Assembly (NCBI RefSeq): GCF_009727955.1
Contig: NZ_WOBR01000004.1
Span: 1,117,724-1,181,723 of the forward strand
Source: Aliivibrio fischeri
Lineage (GTDB): Bacteria > Pseudomonadota > Gammaproteobacteria > Enterobacterales > Vibrionaceae
DNA length: 64,000 nt
Direction: 5' to 3'
Shown: in pieces, positions 42,016 to 51,674 of the stretch
Layout of the letters: each line of letters starts with the position of its first letter
Numbering within the stretch: the stretch's first letter is position 1
The notes under the pieces: generated by a model
Databases searched by the model: none
Told to the model about the DNA's origin: nothing
What the model saw: only the letters and a program-made list of their open reading frames with translations
Position numbers and translations under genes: made by a program

Positions 42016-43221
42016 TTACGCTTTTCGTCCAAACACAAAATAACAACCAAAAGATAATATAGAACATGCTGCCATGGAACTTACCATAGGCCAAGCCGAA
42101 TCAGAAGGGAACATTGCAATACACGCCCCAACCAATGAGCCAGTACCAAAACGTAAGGTACCCGCTAATGATGATGCTGTACCTGCCATTTTAGGGTAGT
42201 GACTTAATAATAAGCCCATGGTGTTACTACCTATGGTAGAAATACAACCAACAAATAAAACAACTGGAACCACTGTACCCCATAAACCCCAATCAAGTAA
42301 TTGACCTACAACCATCAAAATACCCGCGAATAACTGGATTGAAATACCTAGTTTCACCATGTTATGTGAGCCCATTTTCTTAACAATGCGGCCATTGATC
42401 GTGGTCATAATAATTAAGAACACCACATTAAGGCCAAACAGATAACCAAAGTTCGAAACACTCACACCATAAATATCAATGTAAACAAACGAGCCAGCGG
42501 TTAAAAATGAGAACATACCAGCGAAAGAGAACGCACCAGAAAAAATCAAACCAAGAGATACGGGGTTTTTAAATAACGAGCGGTAATTTCGTAGTGACGT
42601 CATTAGCCTAAACGGTGAACGGTTCTCTTCTGTTAAGGTTTCAGGAATACGCCATAAAATAGCCAAAATAATCAGCACAGCAAAACCCGCTAGCAACCAG
42701 AAAATAGAACGCCAGCCAAACCACACCGCCATGTGTCCACCCACCATAGGGGCAACCAGAGGCGCTACTGTCATCACCAAAGTAATGAATGCCATCATTC
42801 GTGCGAAATCTTCTTTATTAAACATGTCACGAACAATAGCTTGAACCACTACCGCAGAAGCCGCACCAGCAACACCTTGTAAAACACGAATGTACATCAA
42901 GGATTCAATGCCACCGACTAAAGCACCAATGACCGCACAAATAGCAAATAAAACCGTGCCAATAATCAAGACTGGGCGTCGACCATAACTGTCAGCTAAT
43001 GGGCCATGAATCAATTGGGCAATGGCAAAACCCGCAGTATAAGCGGTTAATGTCATCTGTACTGAACCAGAAGTAACGCCTAAATCAGAAGCAATACTTG
43101 GCATCGCAGGTACATACATATCAATAGCTAATGGAGTAAGTGCAGAAATTGCACCTAAAATAATAACTAATAGTATGCTTAATTTTGGGGGCTCAGAAAG
43201 AGCAGTTTCAGCGGATGACAT
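42016..43221 (-). CDS. Bcr/CflA family multidrug efflux MFS transporter
   Basis: The 401 residues form 12 transmembrane helices of the DHA1 type. Diagnostic blocks are MYVPAMPSIASDLG, the motif A region GPLADSYGRRPVLIIG and the antiporter motif C region MTVAPLVAPMVGG. It is likely a proton-driven drug exporter; the substrate is unknown. It directly precedes the DUF2913 gene without a gap. Confidence 0.88.
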   Translation of the reverse strand: MSSAETALSEPPKLSILLVIILGAISALTPLAIDMYVPAMPSIASDLGVTSGSVQMTLTAYTAGFAIAQLIHGPLADSYGRRPVLIIGTVLFAICAVIGALVGGIESLMYIRVLQGVAGAASAVVVQAIVRDMFNKEDFARMMAFITLVMTVAPLVAPMVGGHMAVWFGWRSIFWLLAGFAVLIILAILWRIPETLTEENRSPFRLMTSLRNYRSLFKNPVSLGLIFSGAFSFAGMFSFLTAGSFVYIDIYGVSVSNFGYLFGLNVVFLIIMTTINGRIVKKMGSHNMVKLGISIQLFAGILMVVGQLLDWGLWGTVVPVVLFVGCISTIGSNTMGLLLSHYPKMAGTASSLAGTLRFGTGSLVGACIAMFPSDSAWPMVSSMAACSILSFGCYFVFGRKA

Positions 43222-43321
43222 AACGGCGATACCAATAAAATAAAACAGCAGGACAGGAGTTCAAATAGTATCACGCTCTACTATAGTGCGCCTTTTATAT
43301 TCGATCTCTTTGTAAGAATTT

Positions 43322-43362
43322 ACAAAAAAAAACGACGAGACATAAATGCCACGCCGTTTTTA
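43322..43362 (-). terminator. Terminator of rsuA
   Basis: AAAACGACG pairs with CGCCGTTTT with one mismatch; there is a long T-run on the minus strand. Confidence 0.65.
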
Positions 43363-43387
43363 ATATTGGATTGATAAGGCAGATCAA

Positions 43388-44092
43388 TTATTCGCCAAAC
43401 ACCGCTTCAACTTCTTCTTCAGTTAAGTAACGGTACTCGCCTGGTTCTAGAGAATAATCCAAACCTAAACCACCGATTTGAGCACGGTGTAAACCTTCAA
43501 CTTTATTGCCTAAAGCAGCAAACATACGCTTAACTTGGTGGTATTTACCTTCATGGATAGTTAATAGAAGTTCGTGTTCTTCTTCATCAACAATTTCCAT
43601 TACTGCTGGCATCGTTAGATCTTTTTCGCTCTTAAGCTGAATACCCGCTTCCAATTTCTCAGCGTAATCAGCACCAATTGGATCAGCAAGCCATACACGG
43701 TATGTTTTCGCACATTTACGTTTTGGTGATGTGATCTTATGTGACCATTGACCGTCATCCGTAATAAGTACTAAACCGGTAGTGTCTACATCAAGACGGC
43801 CTGCAAAATGCAGCTTCTCAAGATTCACTTCATCTAATAAAGAGAGTGCAGATGGGTGCGTACTGTCTTCATGAGAACATACATAACCATCTGGTTTAAA
43901 TAGCATAATGTAGCGAGGGCCATGGAATTTCAGTTCACGTCCATCCCATTCAACTGTTGAATCATCTGTTACTTTTACAGATGTTACTTTTGTTTTCACG
44001 CCATCAACAGTAACCGTACCACTTTTAATGATTCGAGTTGCTTCTTTACGAGTGGCACCTAATGTTTCGCACAAAAATTTATCTAAACGCAT
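43388..44092 (-). CDS. rsuA: 16S rRNA pseudouridine-516 synthase RsuA
   Basis: It modifies U516 of 16S rRNA. The N-terminal S4 domain (MRLDKFLCETLGATRKEATRII) is followed by the pseudouridine synthase core with catalytic Asp101 in GRLDVDTTGL and the motif GKYHQVKRMFAALGNKV. The 234 residues match RsuA rather than the longer RluB/RluF types. Confidence 0.92.
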   Translation of the reverse strand: MRLDKFLCETLGATRKEATRIIKSGTVTVDGVKTKVTSVKVTDDSTVEWDGRELKFHGPRYIMLFKPDGYVCSHEDSTHPSALSLLDEVNLEKLHFAGRLDVDTTGLVLITDDGQWSHKITSPKRKCAKTYRVWLADPIGADYAEKLEAGIQLKSEKDLTMPAVMEIVDEEEHELLLTIHEGKYHQVKRMFAALGNKVEGLHRAQIGGLGLDYSLEPGEYRYLTEEEVEAVFGE

Positions 44093-44164
44093 GAGAACCT
44101 CATTTCAATATTCTGGCGCATTATACCCAAACCTTTTAAAGATGCGAGCATCAACCCAGATTTG

Positions 44165-45766
44165 TTAGTGTGCGCCGCCGGCCATAGGATCAGGCTTGCC
44201 ATTCGATTTAACAAAAAACATCAAAACCGCAGCAAAAGCAAGGAAGCAGGACATCATAAAAAAGACATCATTATACGCCATGATCGCCGCATCTCGCTGC
44301 ATAGTTAACGTCAATGATGCTTTGGCTTGCTGCATTGCCGTTGTCGGATCGCTGCCTTTAGCTACAAACATCGCCGCACTCTGGTTTAATTGATACCAAC
44401 CATCCGTGCTCACACTAGTTAACGTTTCTTTAATGTGCGCCAAATGCTCACGTGTTTTGTTGTCCAATAACGTCGCAATAAACGCAATACTGAACGCACC
44501 ACCAAGGTTTCTCAGAACATTAGTAATGGTTGATGCATCGGCCACTTCTTGTTTTTGGATCCCTTCCATTGCCACCAATGACAAAGGAACCATAATAAAC
44601 GGACTGCCAATCGCACGTAATATCATGGAGAAAATAAGCTGATCACCACCAAATAAATAACTCATGTGTGTATTTACAAAACAGCTAATACCAAACATAG
44701 AGAAACCAAAGAACACCAAATATTTTGCTTTAATGATCTGCGTTAATTTCGGCACTAATGGGAAGATCAATAATTGAGGAAAACCCATCCACATTAGTAC
44801 TTCACCAATCTCCAAGGCGTTATAACCTTGAATTTGGATCATATACATTGGCAACACATAGATAGAACCCAGCAGCGCCATACCCAAAATCAAATACGCA
44901 ATACACGACATGGCAAACTGACTTTGTGTTAATAACCGCAAGTTCACCAATGGTTTTTTATGCTGCAACTCATTGATAATAAAATAGGTTAAGCTGATAA
45001 CTGAGATAATAGACAACGTAATGATAAAGCTTGAGCTAAACCATTCTTCACGGTTCCCTTCTTCAAGTACCACTTCTAAACAACCCAAACCTATCGCCAT
45101 CGTGATAATACCAAGCCAATCGGCCTTCAATAAGCTTTCTAGCTTTAATGGCTCATCATCCAGACCGTAATTCACCATACACAATAAAGCGATTGCTGGT
45201 GGTAGGTTGATATAAAAAATGTAATGCCAAGAGAAATGCTCAGTTAACCAACCACCAAGCGTTGGACCAATAGAAGGAGCAAAGGTCGCCGTTACCCCAA
45301 ACAGAGCCATCCCCACCGCACGTTTGTTCACAGGTAATAAATGAACTACAAGGGAAAACGCAAGAGGAATTAACGCACCACCACTAAACCCTTGAATGGC
45401 ACGAAACACAATCATCGAGCCCATGTTCCATGAAAAAGAACACAGTAGTGAAGCAACGGTAAATACGACGGTTGTCCATGTTAGATAACGACGTTTACCA
45501 AGCGCTACAGACAACCAACCACTTAATGGAATCGCTATCATTTCAGCAACAAGATAAGAGGTGGAAATCCAAGAACTCTCATCCATGGTTGCCGATAATG
45601 CACCTTGAATGTCTTTTAAAGATGAGTTGGTGATTTGGATATCAAGGATCGCCATAAAGGCACCAATCAAACCACCAAATAATGCTATCCAATGACGACG
45701 TGGGATCTCAGGTTCAAGTGGTTTTTCAACCACTTCACCTTTAGGAATACTTACCGATTGACTCAT
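44165..45766 (-). CDS. EmrB/QacA (DHA2) family MFS efflux transporter
   Basis: The 533 residues form 14 transmembrane helices. Typical blocks are MAILDIQITNSSLKDIQGAL, ISTSYLVAEMIAIPLSGWL, RAIQGFSGGALIPLAFSL and APSIGPTLGGWL. It is paired with the HlyD-family gene just upstream (gap of 2 bp), so the pair should form a TolC-dependent tripartite pump like EmrAB. Confidence 0.9.
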   Translation of the reverse strand: MSQSVSIPKGEVVEKPLEPEIPRRHWIALFGGLIGAFMAILDIQITNSSLKDIQGALSATMDESSWISTSYLVAEMIAIPLSGWLSVALGKRRYLTWTTVVFTVASLLCSFSWNMGSMIVFRAIQGFSGGALIPLAFSLVVHLLPVNKRAVGMALFGVTATFAPSIGPTLGGWLTEHFSWHYIFYINLPPAIALLCMVNYGLDDEPLKLESLLKADWLGIITMAIGLGCLEVVLEEGNREEWFSSSFIITLSIISVISLTYFIINELQHKKPLVNLRLLTQSQFAMSCIAYLILGMALLGSIYVLPMYMIQIQGYNALEIGEVLMWMGFPQLLIFPLVPKLTQIIKAKYLVFFGFSMFGISCFVNTHMSYLFGGDQLIFSMILRAIGSPFIMVPLSLVAMEGIQKQEVADASTITNVLRNLGGAFSIAFIATLLDNKTREHLAHIKETLTSVSTDGWYQLNQSAAMFVAKGSDPTTAMQQAKASLTLTMQRDAAIMAYNDVFFMMSCFLAFAAVLMFFVKSNGKPDPMAGGAH

Positions 45767-45768
45767 GC

Positions 45769-46809
45769 TTAACCTCGGGTATCAACAGTCGCAACCACAG
45801 ACAGACCCGGGATTAATTTACCATCCAGTAAATCAGTATTTAAAATGCTGATCTTAACCGGCACACGTTGCACAATTTTCGTAAAGTTACCCGTTGCGTT
45901 CTCTGGTGGCAGAAGCGCAAATTTAGCACCAGTTGCTGGCGAGAAGCTTTCTACAATCCCTTTTAGGTGCAGATCAGGGTAAGCATCAAGATCGACAAAC
46001 ACTTTTTGACCATGATGAATTTTTTCTAGCTGTGTTTCTTTAAAGTTCGCTTCAATCCACACTTCTTTGGTTGGAACCAAGCTAAGTAATGGCATTCCTG
46101 CTTGAACTAATAGGCCTTCACGTAAGCTGCGTTTACCAACGATGCCATCAATTGGCGCGTAAATCTTAGTATAAGATAAATTCAAATTCGCTTGGTCTAA
46201 CGCCGTTTTTGCTTGGTTTAGCATTGCATTTGCTTGACCGATTTGGCTTTCAATTACGTTGATTTGCTCTTTCGATGCTTGGTAATTCGCTTTTGCTGCA
46301 TCTAGATTCGCAATCGCCACTTTCAAATGTGAAACGTTATTATCCAATTCATCTTGTGAAGAGTAATTCTTTTTAATTAACGCTTTTGTACGTTTTACTT
46401 GTTGTTGAGCACGCTCAAGATCCGCCTGTGCCGATTCAATTTGGCTCGCAGCCTGACGAATTCGGATATCTTGCAATTTACGCTCAGCATTTAAATTCGT
46501 AATTGCCGCCGCATTAACAGCCACATTGGCTTCCGCTTTTTCTTGTTCAGCTAAAAAATCACGGTCATCAATGGTTGCCAGTAAATCCCCAGCTTTTACT
46601 TTCTGATTATCTTCAACTAAGGTTTGTTGAATATAACCACCTACTTTTGAGCTGATTGTCGTGATATCGCCTTGAAGGTACGCATTATCCGTTGATTGGA
46701 AATACTGACCGTAGCCATACCAATAACCGGCACCCAAGGCGCCACATAAAATAAAAATGACTGTTGCGATTAACGGTGCTTTATTTTTCTTCTTTTTTAA
46801 TTCAGTCAC
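45769..46809 (-). CDS. HlyD/EmrA family membrane fusion protein
   Basis: The 346 residues have one N-terminal transmembrane helix (about 12-30), split lipoyl domain halves (around VGGYIQQTLVEDNQKVKAGDLLATIDD and YTKIYAPIDGIVGKRSL) and a long alpha-hairpin coiled coil (about 75-205). It is the periplasmic adaptor for the MFS exporter that follows. It is divergent from a LysR gene likely to control both. Confidence 0.9.
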   Translation of the reverse strand: MTELKKKKNKAPLIATVIFILCGALGAGYWYGYGQYFQSTDNAYLQGDITTISSKVGGYIQQTLVEDNQKVKAGDLLATIDDRDFLAEQEKAEANVAVNAAAITNLNAERKLQDIRIRQAASQIESAQADLERAQQQVKRTKALIKKNYSSQDELDNNVSHLKVAIANLDAAKANYQASKEQINVIESQIGQANAMLNQAKTALDQANLNLSYTKIYAPIDGIVGKRSLREGLLVQAGMPLLSLVPTKEVWIEANFKETQLEKIHHGQKVFVDLDAYPDLHLKGIVESFSPATGAKFALLPPENATGNFTKIVQRVPVKISILNTDLLDGKLIPGLSVVATVDTRG

Positions 46810-46942
46810 TGAGGCTTTACCTATCTTTATAAAATTCTAATATTGTGGATAGAGAGTATAAAACTAAAAAGATTAATTGATTAGATAGGAAAAAAAGGAA
46901 ACACTGTTGCAGAATTCTTACTAATGATTAGGTTACGCCCTT

Positions 46943-47848
46943 ATGATGGATTTAAATAACATCACACTATTAAACCAAGTTGTTGATTCAGGTAGCTTTA
47001 CTCAAGCTGCAACGAATCTCGGAATGACAAAATCAACAGTAAGCCGAAAATTAGCAGAGCTTGAAGAGCACCTAGGTGTGAAGCTCATCACTCGTTCAAC
47101 ACGAAAATTAGGCCTGACTCAAGAAGGGGAAATCTTTTATCAAGCCAGCGTAAAAGTTCTCGATATCATGCAACAAACCGAGTTAGAACTCACCGCAAAC
47201 CAAAACCTCATTCGTGGTCATCTAAATCTAGCCATGCCAGTAGAAATTGGACATAACGTCATGTCTGATTACATCAATAGCTTTTTAAAACGTTACCCAG
47301 AAGTCTCGATTAACCTTGAAATGACCAACCGTGAAGTGGATATTATTGGTGATGGTATCGACTTATACGTACAAATTGGGGAAATCAACGACTCTTCTTT
47401 AGTGGCAAGAACCATTGATTTTTCAGAGCGTATTATTGCCGCTAGCCCTGAGTATTTAAATAACTATGGCTATATTCAAACCCCTGAAGATCTCCAAGCC
47501 CCTCACCATCAAATTAAAGTAGTTAATGCAGTAAAAGTGCCTAATCTTTACTTTAATCAGGTCGATAAAGCGATTCGAGTTAACTTACCCTACCGCTTAA
47601 AAGTCAATACCGTTACCGCTTGTAAATCCGCCTGCTTGAGTGGATTAGGTATTGCTTCATTACCTGAATTCATCTGCCGTGAGCACATTAACAATGGTGA
47701 GTTAGTACGAATTTTGCCTGATTGGGATTTACCACGGGTGGCTATTAGCTTGGTATTTCCTCAAAATAAATTGCTACCAAAACGCTTAAGAGCCTTTATT
47801 GATCATGTACTTGAACGCTTTGAATCCAAAAATGCATCAAGAAAATAA
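46943..47848 (+). CDS. LysR-family transcriptional regulator
   Basis: The 301 residues have the LysR helix-turn-helix (NQVVDSGSFTQAATNLGMTKSTVSRKLAELEEHLGVKL) and a substrate-binding domain of the CrgA/DsdC-like group (LNLAMPVEIGHNVM). It is divergent from the EmrAB-like pair over 133 bp, the classic arrangement for an efflux-pump regulator. The inducer is unknown. Confidence 0.88.
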   Translation: MMDLNNITLLNQVVDSGSFTQAATNLGMTKSTVSRKLAELEEHLGVKLITRSTRKLGLTQEGEIFYQASVKVLDIMQQTELELTANQNLIRGHLNLAMPVEIGHNVMSDYINSFLKRYPEVSINLEMTNREVDIIGDGIDLYVQIGEINDSSLVARTIDFSERIIAASPEYLNNYGYIQTPEDLQAPHHQIKVVNAVKVPNLYFNQVDKAIRVNLPYRLKVNTVTACKSACLSGLGIASLPEFICREHINNGELVRILPDWDLPRVAISLVFPQNKLLPKRLRAFIDHVLERFESKNASRK

Positions 47849-47963
47849 AGCGAAATAAACAACAAAAATTACATCAATTTTTATTTATCCGTTAATTTCA
47901 CTTGCCAGTAAGGCCATTCATCGAATACGATGCGATGGTCTATTACACATCACTGGATTTTTC

Positions 47964-48470
47964 GTGGTACAACTGTTTCGATTACTGATCATCTGTTTAT
48001 GCTTAGGGGTAAGTTCGCTTGCTCAGGCATCTTCATATCAGCAAAACAGTGACACCGTGATTGCCGATTTCACTATCGAGCAACATTCTACCATTCAAGT
48101 GAACCTTACTTTAGACCCGTCATTGACACATCAAGTTGACTTCTTAACTTGCAATGTCGCTGACACTCCAAGCAATACACTCTCTTCCCATTCTCAAAAT
48201 TCTTCTCAAGGCCATAATGTTAATCTTGGTGTAGGTAACTCATCTCGTATGGCAAACCTAGCACGCCATGAGCCAGAAGAAGTTTTCCCTGTTTATGAAT
48301 TAGCATTAGAGATCCCAGCGATCCCTTCTGAACAATTAACCATTGGTTATCAAGAAAAACCAAAACCAAGTGTTGATTGGGCGTTATACAGCTATTCATC
48401 GGTTTCTCGAGTCTCTGCTTGGAAAGAAAGTAACCTCCTCTACAGTCATCGACTGTTTCCTGCAGCTTAA
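47964..48470 (+). CDS. vemP: VemP-like secretion-monitoring arrest peptide upstream of secD2F2
   Basis: It is a 168-residue protein starting with GTG, with a signal peptide (about residues 1-22, RLLIICLCLGVSSLAQA). The C terminus contains SRVSAWKESNLLYS (148-161). V. alginolyticus VemP, encoded directly before secD2-secF2, ends in a stalling element with a similar W-K-E-T-N core. There, slow export prolongs translational arrest and opens the secD2 ribosome-binding site. Position, length, signal peptide and the WKESN core all agree. The final residues differ, so the arrest residue is not identified. A perfect hairpin ACAGTC/GACTGT (48442-48456) lies within its last codons. Confidence 0.72.
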   Translation: MVQLFRLLIICLCLGVSSLAQASSYQQNSDTVIADFTIEQHSTIQVNLTLDPSLTHQVDFLTCNVADTPSNTLSSHSQNSSQGHNVNLGVGNSSRMANLARHEPEEVFPVYELALEIPAIPSEQLTIGYQEKPKPSVDWALYSYSSVSRVSAWKESNLLYSHRLFPAA

Positions 48471-48518
48471 TTTCACACTCAAAATCCATCGATTTATCAC
48501 TTAGTTATTTCTGTACTT

Positions 48519-48544
48519 ATACCAATCTATATAAGCATTTGATC
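48519..48544. repeat. End fragment of the ATACCAATC repeat family
   Basis: ATACCAATCTATATAAGCAT continuing to TTGATC is the reverse complement of the right end of the copy at 41114-41275, with few changes. It lies between vemP and secD2. Confidence 0.7.
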
Positions 48545-48562
48545 TAGCTAGATTTGTGACTT

Positions 48563-48590
48563 TTTCGCATACGCATTGTCGTATGTGAGG
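48563..48590 (+). promoter_or_regulatory. secD2 leader hairpin overlapping its ribosome-binding site
   Basis: CATACG (48568-48573) pairs with CGTATG (48580-48585). The stem can extend by G-U, C-G and U-A pairs into the GAGG Shine-Dalgarno (48587-48590) of secD2. A second possible partner for GAGGT is ACCTC in the vemP coding end (48433-48437). Confidence 0.5.
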
Positions 48591-48600
48591 TGAAATTATT

Positions 48601-50424
48601 ATGCAAAGAAAACAACCAATACAACGACTGAACCATTATTCTAAATGGAAATACATCGTACTTATTACGACCCTTGTTATTCTATTATTGAGTGCGATCC
48701 CGACTTGGTATGGTGAAGATGCCGCTGTGCAAATCACCAACAAAGATGGACACATTCCATCGGTTGTATCACTACAAAACACCCTAACCGAGCAAGGCAT
48801 TAACGTAAAACGCATCGAACAAAAAGGCGATAAAACCATCGTTATTTTGAAAGATGAAGCACAACAAGTTGCTGCTAAAGATATTCTAGGTTCAGTGATT
48901 GATGAAAGCCAAAAAGGCACCACACTAGCATTGTCTCTTGCACCTGCTGCACCAGCTTGGCTGCAAAACATGGGCTTTGAACCAATCAAACTCGGCCTTG
49001 ATTTACGTGGCGGCGTGCAATTCTTACTGGATGTGGACGTAAACCAAGTTTACCAAGCACAACGTAACGAATTAGCTGACTCGCTAAAACAAGAGCTACG
49101 TGAAGAACGCATTCGCTCAGTTCGCTTACAAAAAGTAGACAGCGATACGCTCGTGGTTCACTTGCCTTCTGAAGAAGCAAGCCACGCAGCTCGTCAATTC
49201 ATTCATAAAAACTACCCTACTTGGCAAATCACCAATGATGACGGTTTTGATCTTAAATTAACGCTAAAAGAAGATGAAAAAATTGCCGTACGTAATCTAA
49301 CAGTACAGCAAAACCTTCAAACCATGCGTAGCCGTATTGAAGAGTTAGGTATTACCGAAGCACTGGTTCAGCGTCAAGGTGAAAACCGCATTCGTATCGA
49401 GCTTCCAGGTGTTCAAGATCCAGCAGCAGCGAAAAACGTTATCGGTGCGACAGCAAGTCTTGCTTTCTACGCAGTAAAAGAACAAGGCACTGGCAGCACA
49501 ATGGTTATTCCTGACCAAAACGGCCAACCAGTTCGTGTAGGTAGAAAACCAGTACTAACAGGTGATCACATTGTTGATGCACGTGCGAGTCTTGGTGAAA
49601 TGGGCATGGCAGAAGTAAACATTGTTCTTGATAGTTCAGGCGGCAAAATCATGTCTGAGTTCTCTCGTCACAATGTGGGCAAGCCAATGGCAACCTCATA
49701 CAACGAATACAGCCGTGATAGCGCAGGTAACACAGAGCAAAGTAACCAAATCATCAGTGTTGCGACAATTCAAAGTCAGCTAGGCAGCCGCTTTAGAATC
49801 ACAGGTTCTGGCTCGCTTCAAGAATCTCAAGAACTTGCTCTACTTCTACGTGCTGGTTCATTAACTGCGCCTGTAACCATCGTGGAAGAACGTACTATTG
49901 GTCCAACGCTAGGTGCTGAAAACATCCAAAACGGTTTTGCGGCTTTAGGTCTTGGTCTTGGTTTAACGCTGCTATTTATGGCGGTGTGGTACCGTCGCTT
50001 AGGCTGGGTTGCCAACATTGCACTTATTGGCAACATGGTAATGCTATTTGGTCTGCTTGCTCTTATTCCGGGTGCGGTTCTTACCCTTCCGGGTATTGCA
50101 GGTCTTGTACTGACTGTAGGTATGGCAGTTGATACCAACGTACTGATATTTGAACGTATTAAAGATAAACAGAAAGAAGGTCGAACATTGGCTCAAGCCA
50201 TTGATAGAGGCTTTAGTAGTGCATTTGGTACCATTTTCGATGCCAACTTCACCACCATGATTACCGCCGTGGTTCTATACACCATAGGTAACGGCCCTAT
50301 CCAAGGCTTTGCATTAACACTGGGCTTAGGTCTATTAACCAGTATGTTCACCGGCATCTTCGCTTCACGTGCCATTATCAATTTAGTTTGGGGTCGTGAT
50401 TCTCGTCATGATGTTAGGATTTAA
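48601..50424 (+). CDS. secD2: Protein translocase subunit SecD, second paralogue
   Basis: With SecF it uses the ion gradient to pull proteins across the inner membrane after SecA. The 607 residues show one N-terminal helix, the SecD P1 periplasmic domain with LGLDLRGGVQFLLDVD, and a six-helix C-terminal part with GLVLTVGMAVDTNVLIFERI. The locus lacks yajC and tgt, unlike the housekeeping secDF, and is preceded by a VemP-like gene. In vibrios this second pair is reported to take over when Na+ is low. Confidence 0.93.
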   Translation: MQRKQPIQRLNHYSKWKYIVLITTLVILLLSAIPTWYGEDAAVQITNKDGHIPSVVSLQNTLTEQGINVKRIEQKGDKTIVILKDEAQQVAAKDILGSVIDESQKGTTLALSLAPAAPAWLQNMGFEPIKLGLDLRGGVQFLLDVDVNQVYQAQRNELADSLKQELREERIRSVRLQKVDSDTLVVHLPSEEASHAARQFIHKNYPTWQITNDDGFDLKLTLKEDEKIAVRNLTVQQNLQTMRSRIEELGITEALVQRQGENRIRIELPGVQDPAAAKNVIGATASLAFYAVKEQGTGSTMVIPDQNGQPVRVGRKPVLTGDHIVDARASLGEMGMAEVNIVLDSSGGKIMSEFSRHNVGKPMATSYNEYSRDSAGNTEQSNQIISVATIQSQLGSRFRITGSGSLQESQELALLLRAGSLTAPVTIVEERTIGPTLGAENIQNGFAALGLGLGLTLLFMAVWYRRLGWVANIALIGNMVMLFGLLALIPGAVLTLPGIAGLVLTVGMAVDTNVLIFERIKDKQKEGRTLAQAIDRGFSSAFGTIFDANFTTMITAVVLYTIGNGPIQGFALTLGLGLLTSMFTGIFASRAIINLVWGRDSRHDVRI

Positions 50425-50427
50425 GTT

Positions 50428-51327
50428 ATGTTTATAAATATGAAAAATGCAACAAAATGGCGTCACATGACGAGTGTGGTTTCGGTATGTTTAATGATTT
50501 TCGCATTAACCATGATCGCAACCAAAGGCCTTAACTGGGGCTTAGATTTTACTGGCGGTATCGTGAGTGAAGTTCAAATGGATAGCAAAATCACCAACAG
50601 TGAAATTGCACCATTATTGGATGCAGGCTTTAAACAAGATGTTGCTGTTATTGCCTCTGGTGAGCCGGGTCGTTGGGTTCTACGTTATGCGATTCCACCA
50701 CATGGTACTGAGCTTCCACCACTGACTGAGGTACTTGCTCCTCTGCATACCGATGTTCAAGTATTAAATACCAGTATCGTTGGTCCACAAGTAGGCCAAG
50801 AGCTAACTGAGCAAGGTGGCATGGCGTTATTGGTGTCAGTATTGGTTATCTTAGCGTACTTAAGCTACCGTTTTGAATGGCGTTTGGCTTCTGGCTCTTT
50901 GTTTGCCCTAACCCACGATATCGTGTTTATACTTGGTTTCTTTGCTGCGACTCAAATGGAGTTTAACTTAACCACCCTAGCCGCTATTTTGGCGATTTTA
51001 GGTTACTCGTTAAATGACTCTATCATCATTGCAGATAGAATTCGTGAGCTGTTAATTGCCAAGCCTGAGTTATCTATCCAAGAGATCAATAACGAAGCGG
51101 TTGCGGCAACCTTCTCTCGTACTATGGTGACATCAGGTACTACCCTAATCACTGTTGGTTCTTTATGGTTATTAGGTGGCGGTCCACTAGAGGGCTTTGC
51201 GATTGCGATGTTCATCGGTATCGTGACAGGTACTTGGTCTTCTATCTCGGTAGGTACAAGTTTACCTGAATACTTTGGTTTGAACTCAGAGCACTACAAG
51301 CCAAAACCGATTTCTGAAGAGCCGTAA
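50428..51327 (+). CDS. secF2: Protein translocase subunit SecF, second paralogue
   Basis: It is partner of SecD2, three bases after its stop codon. The 299 residues carry GLDFTGGIVSEVQ near the N terminus and the conserved block AILGYSLNDSIIIADRIRELL, with six transmembrane helices. Two terminator hairpins follow, closing the vemP-secD2-secF2 unit. Confidence 0.93.
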   Translation: MFINMKNATKWRHMTSVVSVCLMIFALTMIATKGLNWGLDFTGGIVSEVQMDSKITNSEIAPLLDAGFKQDVAVIASGEPGRWVLRYAIPPHGTELPPLTEVLAPLHTDVQVLNTSIVGPQVGQELTEQGGMALLVSVLVILAYLSYRFEWRLASGSLFALTHDIVFILGFFAATQMEFNLTTLAAILAILGYSLNDSIIIADRIRELLIAKPELSIQEINNEAVAATFSRTMVTSGTTLITVGSLWLLGGGPLEGFAIAMFIGIVTGTWSSISVGTSLPEYFGLNSEHYKPKPISEEP

Positions 51328-51348
51328 GAATTGGTTTAGATAGAAAGT

Positions 51349-51372
51349 AAAAAGCCGCAGTGAATGCGGCTT
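51349..51372 (+). terminator. First hairpin after secF2
   Basis: AAGCCGCA (51352-51359) pairs with TGCGGCTT (51365-51372). Confidence 0.65.
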
Positions 51373-51380
51373 GATGTTGG

Positions 51381-51410
51381 GGGATCTGGTTTAGGCTAGA
51401 TCCCTTTTTT
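51381..51410 (+). terminator. Second, stronger terminator after secF2
   Basis: GGGATCT (51381-51387) pairs with AGATCCC (51398-51404) followed by six T residues. Confidence 0.82.
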
Positions 51411-51674
51411 GTGGGTGTTCACTATATCATTTTAGTTCGTTATCGACAAAAAATATGTTAATGATATTAATACTGCATAAATGATTTAATTATAACCTGC
51501 AATGCGGACAATTCATTAAATATACAGATTGCCTTTTCACCGATAGGAACTATCCGCATCGTCAAAGAGATTAATACCAAATGCGATACATACTTCCATT
51601 TTAAGATAAATATTAATAATTTATCGTAATAATCAAATGAAATGGTACAATCATACTCCTAATTATTTTACTGT
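51411..51674. other. AT-rich region before the CN-hydrolase cassette
   Basis: This is the gene-free stretch between the secF2 terminators and the next gene; it presumably holds the cassette promoter. A short perfect inverted repeat, GATAG-GAA-CTATC (near 51542-51554), is the only visible structure. Confidence 0.4.
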
